Shown here one piece after another: positions 55,753 to 62,161 of a stretch of DNA of 62,161 bases (positions are counted from its first letter, which is position 1; the number at the start of each line of letters is the position of its first letter). The DNA is taken from assembly GCA_963715045.1 (NCBI GenBank), contig CAVQRC010000029.1:1-62161 (forward strand), in the 5' to 3' direction. The notes beneath the pieces were generated by a model that was not told the DNA's origin, did not search any database, and saw only the letters and a program-made list of their open reading frames with translations. The DNA is from CAVQRC01 sp963715045. Its GTDB lineage: Bacteria > Planctomycetota > Planctomycetia > Pirellulales > Lacipirellulaceae. Both the position numbers and the translations under genes were made by a program.

Positions 55753-57376
55753 ATGCAGATCCAAGGCTTTCTCGGCATCGATGCCGGTACCCAGGGACTA
55801 TCGGTCATCTTCACGAATGAGAATCTCGAGGTCCTCGCGACCGGCGAGGGAGCTTACGACATGGTTCCGGACCTCGGCGAAGGCTGCTACGAACAGCGGC
55901 CAGAGGATTGGGAACAGGCGTTGTCCACGGCGATGGCCGATCTGAGGCGGAAGCTCGACGAACAAGACACGCGAATCGAGGTCCTGGCGATCGGAATCTC
56001 GGGGCAGATGCACGGTGAGGTGCTCGCCGACGCGGCCGGCCGCCCCGTTGGCCCGGCGCGGCTGTGGTGCGACAGCCGCAACGAAGACGAGGCGGCGGAG
56101 CTCACCGAACGGTTCGGCGTCAAAATGCCCAAGCGGATCACGGCCGCCCGCTGGCTGTGGACCGTGCGGAACCAGCCGGCCAAAGCAGCAAAGGCGGCGC
56201 ACATGACCACGCCCGCCGGCTGGATCGCCTACCGGTTGACGGGCGAATGGACGCTCGGCATCGGCGATGCAGCCGGGATGTTCCCCATCGACCAGCAGAC
56301 ACTCGACTACCACGCCGAGTTACTCGCTTCGTACGACGAGCTGGTTCACGATCCCAAGAACCTATCCCAAAACCTTAGTGGTCGTGTCCCACGGCCGAGG
56401 AATTCGGTGGCTGAAGCCAATCTTGGGATCGGCTCAAAGTTGCCGCGACTCAAAGAGCTGCTGCCGGCCGTCCGCAAGGCGGGCGAATCCGGCGGAGTGC
56501 TCGATGACAATGGCGCGAAGCTGCTGGGTCTGCCGGCCGGGATTCCCGTCGCTCCGGCCGAGGGCGATCAGCCCGCCGCCCTGGCCGGTTCGCTGATCGG
56601 CGAAGCCGGCATGGTCTCAGTCAGCTTCGGCACGAGCGTCTGTGCCAATTCGGTCGGGGATCGAACGTTCGAGGGAGTGCACGCGGCGATCGATCACTTC
56701 TGTGCCCCGGACGGCAAGCCGATCAATATGGTCTGGCTGAGAAACGGCACTACGTTCATGAATGCGGTCGTCGAAATGTTCGCCTCGACGCACGGCGGCG
56801 AGCGGGCGGCCGGCTTTGCCGCCGTCATCCCGGCAGTGCTGCAAGCTCCCAGCGATTGCGGAGGAGTGCTCGCCCTCCCGTTCATGGACGACGAACCGGG
56901 GCTCGGCGTCGGCCGTGGTGGAACGGCCATGATCGCCGGGTTGAACGAACAGAACGCGACGGCCGGCAACGTCGCCAAGGCGGCCCTGCTCGCGACGATG
57001 TTCAATCTCCGGATCGGGGCCGAGGTCCTCCAGCAACAGGGCTTTCCCCGAACAGAACTCATTCTCTCCGGAGGACTCACGAAGACGCCGGAACTGGGCC
57101 AGATTCCTGGCCGACGTCCTGCGGACCCCCGTCACGTTGCTTGTTACCGCCGAGGAAGGTACCGCCTGGGGTGCGGCGTTGATGGCCGGCTACCGCCACG
57201 AATGCCTGCAGGGAAGCACCAGGCGAACCTGGTCCGAGTTTCTCGGCAGTCGTGATACGGGCGAGCCCCAGCGGTTCTCACCCGACACCGCCGCGGCCGA
57301 CAGCTACGACAAGTCGTTCGCCCGCTATCGCCGGCTGATGGAAGTGCAGCCGACGCTGGACGACGTACTGGGCTGA
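55753..57376 (+). CDS. FGGY-family carbohydrate kinase, xylulokinase-like (frameshifted near 57100)
   Basis: About 541 aa. ATP/phosphate motif FLGIDAGTQGLSVIF at residue 5, substrate strand ISGQMHGEV near 83, CDSRNEDEAAEL near 107, then GDQPAALAGSLIG and LILSGGLTKTPELGQ. The frame then breaks and resumes with FLADVLRTPVTLLVTAEEGT and AWGAALMAGYR to the stop at 57376; one extra A near 57102 suffices. Residues 204-229 are encoded by the 78-bp element, placed in a loop before LPRLKELLPAV. ATG 55726 is an alternative start. The family phosphorylates xylulose or related ketoses, which fits the preceding dehydrogenases. Confidence 0.9.
56362..56439 (+). repeat. 78-bp palindromic element inserted in frame in the FGGY kinase gene
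   Basis: Ends TATCCCAAAACC and TTGGGATCGGCT, core CCCACGGCCGAGGAATTCGG. Exactly 26 codons, encoding LSQN, then RVPRPRNSVAEANLGIGSK. Same length and same reading frame as the copy in the HTTM gene. Confidence 0.88.
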
Positions 57377-57848
57377 TCGAGCGAACGAATCTCCTTTATG
57401 CGGTGCCGGCACAGGCCGGCCTAAGATTGCAGCCATCCGTTGGGGAACTCGAGTTTGGGGTCACATGCCGACCAAGTCCGGAGCGGGGATTGCCGCCGCT
57501 TCTGCGGGGACTCGGGACCGAGGGCTACGCGCCAGTTTCAGGGCCTCCCACGGCGGGGAAATAAGGGGGTAAACACACGTTTTGCAACGGCTTCAAGCTT
57601 CATTCCATCGCTGTCGACAGCCCTCCAACTCCTCAGGCTTTCGAATTCTTCCCGTTTTTGAGCGCCGAGTCGGCGCACTTCTGGCGTCTATCAGGGTGGC
57701 GGCTGGCATGGCTCAGTCGCTCGACTTGAAACGCTCTGCGAGGTTTCTTTCCTCGCCGGTAGCGTTTTCTGCCCATTCACCTGGGAGACGCCCGGTACCG
57801 ACTTGTCGGAACACCGCGCAGCGTGTCCTGCTCCTGGAGACCCACGCG
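57377..57848. other. intergenic region with second copy of the 54-bp repeat
   Basis: About 470 bp. Positions 57544-57596 (CTCCCACGGCGGGGAAATAA, GGGGTAAACACACGTTTTGC, AACGGCTTCAAG) match 37932-37985. The rest shows no gene; the open frame upstream of 57849 lacks a signal peptide and is not counted as coding. Confidence 0.5.
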
Positions 57849-60788
57849 ATGAACAGGTTCTGCTTTTCGCTCAGGCAACTCACTTCCACGGTCCTGCTGT
57901 TCGCGGGTATGACGGCGGTCGCGGGCCGTACGTCGCAGGCCATCACGATTAACATGATCCCGGCCCCAAACAACCAGACGGTGCATCCCGGCTACGATCC
58001 GAATCTCGTCAAGCTCACGCAAACCATGCAGGCGGCGGCCGATTACTGGGAGCATATCTTTCCCCAGAACCATCAAATCGATATCACGTTCGGTTATCTC
58101 GATCTGGCCCCGGCCGTTCTCGGCGTCGCGGACGTGCAGGGGGTGAACGCAGTGACGGGCCGCCCGACGGCCGGCGCGATCGCGCTCGACTCCACGGTCA
58201 ACTCGCAGACTCTGGGCGACATCGACCGCGATTGGTACTTCGACCCCACTCCCCTCGCAAACAATGAATTCGCCATGCAGCAGGTCCTCGTTCGCGACCT
58301 CACGCAAGAGCAGCGAGCCATGTACTACAACGGCAGTCCGCCGGGACTCCTGGAAGCGGGTTACTGGGGCAATTACAGCGGAGCCGACCTGGGCGACGAT
58401 GCCTTCACGGTTGCTCTGCATGAAGTGGGCCACATTCTCGGCGTCACCAATACGCTGCCCGATTCCGCCGCTGAGCTTGCCGATGGCGACTACGACTTCC
58501 CGGCTGGGTGGATCAACGGTGCGACCGCGGCGGCAGAGTACTGGGACCTGCCCGGCGACAATCAGTCGGAGCATCTTCGCTCACCCGATGCGCTGATGTC
58601 GGTCGGGGCCGGCAGCGGCGACCGGCATCTGCCGGGGGCCACCGACATCTTCGCGGCGGCCGCCGTCGGCAACTGGACGTCGGTCGATCTGTACCGGATG
58701 GACTACCTCGACGGAACGGTGTGGGACCTCGGGATCAACTGGGAGGGAGGCACCCGGCCTGACAACGACGACGACGTTTACGTACGTCATGGCGGTGACG
58801 TCAGCATCCTCCTCGATTCCGTGGCCGGCAACCTGACGATCCGCGATGGCAGTGGCGTCGAGACAAATGACAACACGCTGACGGTAACTGACCGGTTAAC
58901 GGTCGAGGCCGGCCCGAACGGCGGCGACGCCGTCTTCAGCGTCGAACCGGGTGGTCGCGTCAACGCGGATGCAATCCGGATCAATGACGGGGGCCGGTTT
59001 GTCGTCTCGGGCAGTACGGTCAGTTCACGTGCGGTCACCGACCTGTTCGACATCAACCCTGGCGGTCTCCTGCTGGGACACGGACGCATCTCATTCGACC
59101 ATCTTCACAACAATGGCACGATTACCGTCATCAATCCCTTCAGCGACAACACGACCGCGTTGCGGCTCGTGGCGATTGGCGGCGGCACGATCGATCTGGA
59201 CGGAAGCAACTCGATTGTATCCGTTCGATACGGGCGGCGGCATCGACAGCAACGGGCAGGTGTTTGTCGTCCTGGGTAATCTCGACATCGACGGCCCGCT
59301 GTCGGATCCGTTCGACGGCGAAATGACCGTGGGTGCCACGCGGAATGTCAATTTCAGTGATCCCTGGCAATTCGGCGACGGCGTTGCGATTACCAACGGT
59401 GAGCTGAATCTCGACGGTGGAGACACGCAAGGCGATGCGGCCGCTATCAACGGGGCCGAATGACGGCCCATCGTGGCGAGATCCACGTCACGGGGGTCGG
59501 GCAGATCAACGCGAACGTCGACTTCGAGCAAGCGATCGAGGTGGATGTGGCCTCGGGGGGTATCCTCGAGCTCAATGGGACGTCGACCTTTGATGGAGGA
59601 TCGTACACGGGCGGCGGCACGATTCGGTTCAACGGTGATGCGACGATCGAGGGTCCTACGACGCTCAACGTGATGTACGCCGATCTGGATGGGGCGGGTG
59701 GCGGCGCCTACGAGCTCTCGATTTCCGGCGGCAGGCTCACGGTCATAGCTGACAAGATTGACGGGCCAGCCGCCGCCAACCGCTTCGACGGCACCATGAA
59801 CATCAACGGCCTGCACAGCCGATTGGACGTCCAGCTCGACGACGCCAACGCGTCGTGGCAGATGGACGGCGTGATGAACCTCAATGGCAGTCCGTTACCG
59901 GGCGTTCAGCTCGATGGCAGCGACATCCGTGTCACGGGCACGATGAACGTGGACGGGATCTCCTGGGTGAGCGCGAACCTGGACGTGGAAGGCGCGATCG
60001 TGATGGCGGACGCCTCGACCGAATTGGGATTGCTGACGGGCACGCACGTCATTCGCGATACGGCGAGCGTCACGGGGCCGGGCACGCTCGACATCCGCCA
60101 TCAGACGCAGCTCAATCTCGACGACAATGCCATCGTGGCAGTCGATGTCGAAAATCGGGGTCGGCTTGAGCCTGGCACGTCGGTCGGGCAGGCGACCATC
60201 GACGGCGACTACGATCAGACCGGCGGCGGAACCCTGGCGGTCGAACTGGCCGGCGATGCGTTTGGCGTGGACTACGATCTGCTCGACGTCACCGGGACGG
60301 CGACTCTGGACGGGACGCTCGAGATCGCTCTCATCGACGGGTTTATTCCGGACGTCGGCGAAATCTTTACGATCCTCACCGGTGGCAGCGTCACGGGGTC
60401 TTTCAGCGATGTCGCGACGCTCACCGACAGTTTCTACGACTTTGACGTCAGCGTCGGGTACCAGCCTACGCGGGCCTTCGTGCGATTCCTGGGCTTGTTC
60501 ATCCCAGGCGACTTCGACGACGACGGCGATGTCGACGGTGCAGACTTCCTTGCCTGGCAGGAGAACTTTGGAACTCCGTCGGGTGCGACAACCGCCATGG
60601 GAGACGCAGACGGCGATGGCGACGTGGACGGTCAGGACTTCCTGGTCTGGCAAGGCAATCTCGGCGAGACGTTGCCGATGCCAGGCCGCGGTGGCGGGGC
60701 CGCATCGGCGAGCGTTCCGGAGCCCGCATCACTGGCATTCTGCCTGGTACTGGTCATCGCCGGCATCGCGCATCGCAGGTGCGGCTGA
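57849..60788 (+). CDS. large PEP-CTERM protein with matrixin-like N-terminal domain (two frameshifts)
   Basis: About 980 aa from ATG 57849. Signal peptide: LTSTVLLFAGMTAVAG. The N-terminal domain (to about residue 290) carries HEVGHILGVTN at residue 191, i.e. a zinc-protease HExxHxxG site in which the usual third ligand is Asn. A long beta-rich region of autotransporter-like rungs follows (GNLTIRDGSG, GRFVVSGSTV, GGILELNGTSTFDGGSYTGG). Frames are joined near 59220 (one base gained) and at 59460 (one base lost); the shifts cancel. The C-terminus has dockerin-like repeats (GADFLAWQENF, GQDFLVWQGNL) and the tail VPEPASLAFCLVLVIAGIAH. It is probably surface-exposed. Confidence 0.85.
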
Positions 60789-61063
60789 AACGGGCCCCAC
60801 GACCATCGATCGTACCGCGTTTGTCGATGCAACCTCCGCGGATCCCAAGGAAAAAAGAGGTTGGAAAACCTGTTGGCCGCACTGACGACGACGAGGATTC
60901 AATGTTCTGGAATGCCGACACGCGGTGCGGCGGCGGTGAGTTCGTCGCCGAATGCACTGCGGTGCTGGCGGTGCCGCCAGGACGGCGGGCGACGGGCTAG
61001 CATGAGGTGCACGACCCGCAAAACCATCGTGACGGCGCAGGCATCGATTGCTAGTCTCCGCCC

Positions 61064-61821
61064 GTGGAAACACGAACGCGGGCGGCGACTACTGATGACA
61101 ACATCTCACGGGAGCAGACAGAATGCGGTACTTTTGCGGAAGCCGAGGCACTCCTCACCAATCTTGCCCGGTCCTCCGGCACCGGCTTGGTAATCCTTAT
61201 CGGGGGTATGATCGCTTACGTGTGTCTACTTCGCAGCCTGAGAACCTTGGAAAACCGACGCTATCTACCTGCTCGCATGGTGCATACGCTACGTCGCTCA
61301 ACCCTCTGGCTGATCTTGTTAGCATCGGCACTCATGTTTCTGCAGTCGATCGGCGTGCTTCACAGTGTAGTTACCGCGGTGACAGGAGTCTTCGCACTGG
61401 TCGCCATCGGGTTTGTCGCCGTTTTGGAGCGTTTTGAGCAATACCCTGTTGCTCGCTTGATCCTCATGGTCGTTCGTCCCTTTCGAGTTGGCGATACGAT
61501 CGGCTTTCCTCCGGATGATTATCGCGGCAAGGTGGTGAATTTCAATATGATCTTCACCACTCTCCAGACAGAGGATGGTTTGCTTCTGCAAGTGCCCAAC
61601 AACACATCTTTTTCAGCGGCCTATTCATGCACAAGGAAGCTGGCATATCGGGTTGCGGGATCAGCTTTACGAACGTGCCGATGCGAGCGGCCAACGTTCC
61701 GATTCGGGCGGAGCTAAGGTCGAGTCACGGAGAGCAGCCTAAGCGGTCAAGTCTCTGCGACTTGGCGCACCTGCGTTACCGCAGAGGTGGCTCTCCCTGG
61801 ACTTCGATTGCCAGCGAATAA
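61064..61821 (+). CDS. small-conductance mechanosensitive channel family protein (frameshifted near 61602)
   Basis: About 252 aa, GTG start at 61064. Three hydrophobic segments (GTGLVILIGGMIAYVCLL, STLWLILLASALMFLQSIGV, VVTAVTGVFALVAIGFVAVL) precede an MscS beta domain: MVVRPFRVGDTIGFPPDDY, GKVVNFNMIFTTLQTEDG, LLLQVPNN. After VPNN the frame shifts and continues IFFSGLFMHKEAGISGCG to the stop at 61821. The protein is shorter than full MscS, lacking the C-terminal alpha-beta vestibule. It probably releases osmolytes under hypo-osmotic stress, as known for the family; details are uncertain. Confidence 0.7.
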
Positions 61822-61899
61822 TCCGGGCTAGTGGGTAGCATTCGGATTTGTTGCCTCTCGGCACCTGGCCTGCTGCCCTCTGCACGCCTGACTCCCGTC

Positions 61900-62161
61900 C
61901 TACTTCACGATCAACGAATACAGGTCCGCGTCGTTGAGTTCGAACACGAGCCGGATCTCGCGGCCGGCGAGCGGCTTGATCTCGCTGGAGCGGTTCCAGG
62001 TGATCGCACGCTCGATGTGGTCGCCGTAGATCTCGTCGCACTCGGTGAACGTATAGCCGGGGATCGGGTTGCCGGCTGCGTCCTGGATTTCGCAGCGAAT
62101 ACTGCCGGCCGCTGATGTCGAGTAATTGATCGTGAGCTCGACTTCGCCTTCGATTGGTCCC
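61900..62161 (-). CDS. C-terminal part of a secreted protein (partial, runs off the window)
   Basis: The last 86 residues of a minus-strand gene: INYSTSAAGSIRCEIQDAAG, NPIPGYTFTECDEIYGD, RAITWNRSS and REIRLVFELNDADLYSL, then TAG. This is the beta-sandwich C-terminal module typical of large planctomycete proteins annotated as glycosidase-like or hypothetical (SAAGSIRVEIQDAxGxPIPGF, then DCDEIxGD). The rest of the gene lies beyond 62161, so its catalytic type cannot be told. Confidence 0.75.
   Translation of the reverse strand, partial: GPIEGEVELTINYSTSAAGSIRCEIQDAAGNPIPGYTFTECDEIYGDHIERAITWNRSSEIKPLAGREIRLVFELNDADLYSLIVK

Noticed and set aside
1..62161. Programmed ribosomal frameshifting as explanation for split genes
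   Set aside because: The breaks occur in many unrelated families, go in both directions and lack a common slippery site; base-call indels are simpler.
1..62161. tRNA or rRNA genes
   Set aside because: I saw no rRNA-like stretch or tRNA cloverleaf with the usual TTC-loop and CCA context; a covariance search could still find one.

Overview
The window reads as a chromosomal segment of a planctomycete (Planctomycetota, most like the Pirellulales-type lineages). Four DUF1559 pilin-like genes, a DUF1549/DUF1553 cytochrome-like gene paired with a DUF1501 gene, four large PEP-CTERM proteins with dockerin-like repeats carrying the motif DFLIWQ, an ECF sigma factor next to a Ser/Thr kinase, Gfo/Idh/MocA oxidoreductases and secreted sialidase-like proteins are together characteristic of that phylum. 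The DNA is GC-rich. I saw no rRNA, tRNA, CRISPR array, transposase or integrase gene. No housekeeping operon anchors it to a named species.

Layout. 1-2.4 kb: acyl-CoA dehydrogenase plus phosphotransferase. 2.5-14.4 kb: SDR, three BNR-repeat sialidase-like proteins, a membrane protein, a PEP-CTERM protein, a DUF1559-lipoprotein fusion and an HTTM membrane protein. 14.7-24.9 kb: a propeller protein, an Nramp-like transporter, an EF-hand lipoprotein, a three-gene operon (Cys-rich lipoprotein and two DUF1559) and a PEP-CTERM protein built from a tandem duplication. 25-30.2 kb: a 392-bp inverted-repeat element, then DUF1501 and DUF1549/DUF1553. 30.4-36.6 kb: beta-helix lipoprotein, a 227-bp tandem array, K+ channel, nucleotidyltransferase module, Gfo/Idh and DUF1499. 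36.7-47.2 kb: truncated kinase, sigma factor, cupin, DHODH-like enzyme, a second kinase, a hidden zinc-ribbon gene, phosphoesterase and PfkB kinase. 47.2-51.3 kb: a PEP-CTERM gene without a stop codon, an EEP-family hydrolase, a REP-type array and DUF1559. 51.5-57.4 kb: a probable sugar/polyol catabolic cluster (two Gfo/Idh, Fe-ADH, FGGY kinase). 57.8-62.2 kb: a large PEP-CTERM protein, an MscS-like channel and the end of a secreted protein.

Two things stand out. First, the non-coding space is full of distinct small repeat families: a 78-bp palindromic element (five copies, two of them inserted in frame inside genes), a 227-bp tandem array with a distant relative, a REP/REPIN-like 'CACTCCGTGAC' family, an 'AATGACTAA' family, a MITE-like element, and G-rich runs just after stop codons. 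The 78-bp element is the best candidate for something undescribed, because the same reading frame encodes a similar peptide in all copies, as in the Rickettsia palindromic elements. Second, about seventeen genes carry single-base frameshifts where both halves are clearly one protein. Most are probably uncorrected assembly indels, so I annotate full-length genes across them and mark the break points.
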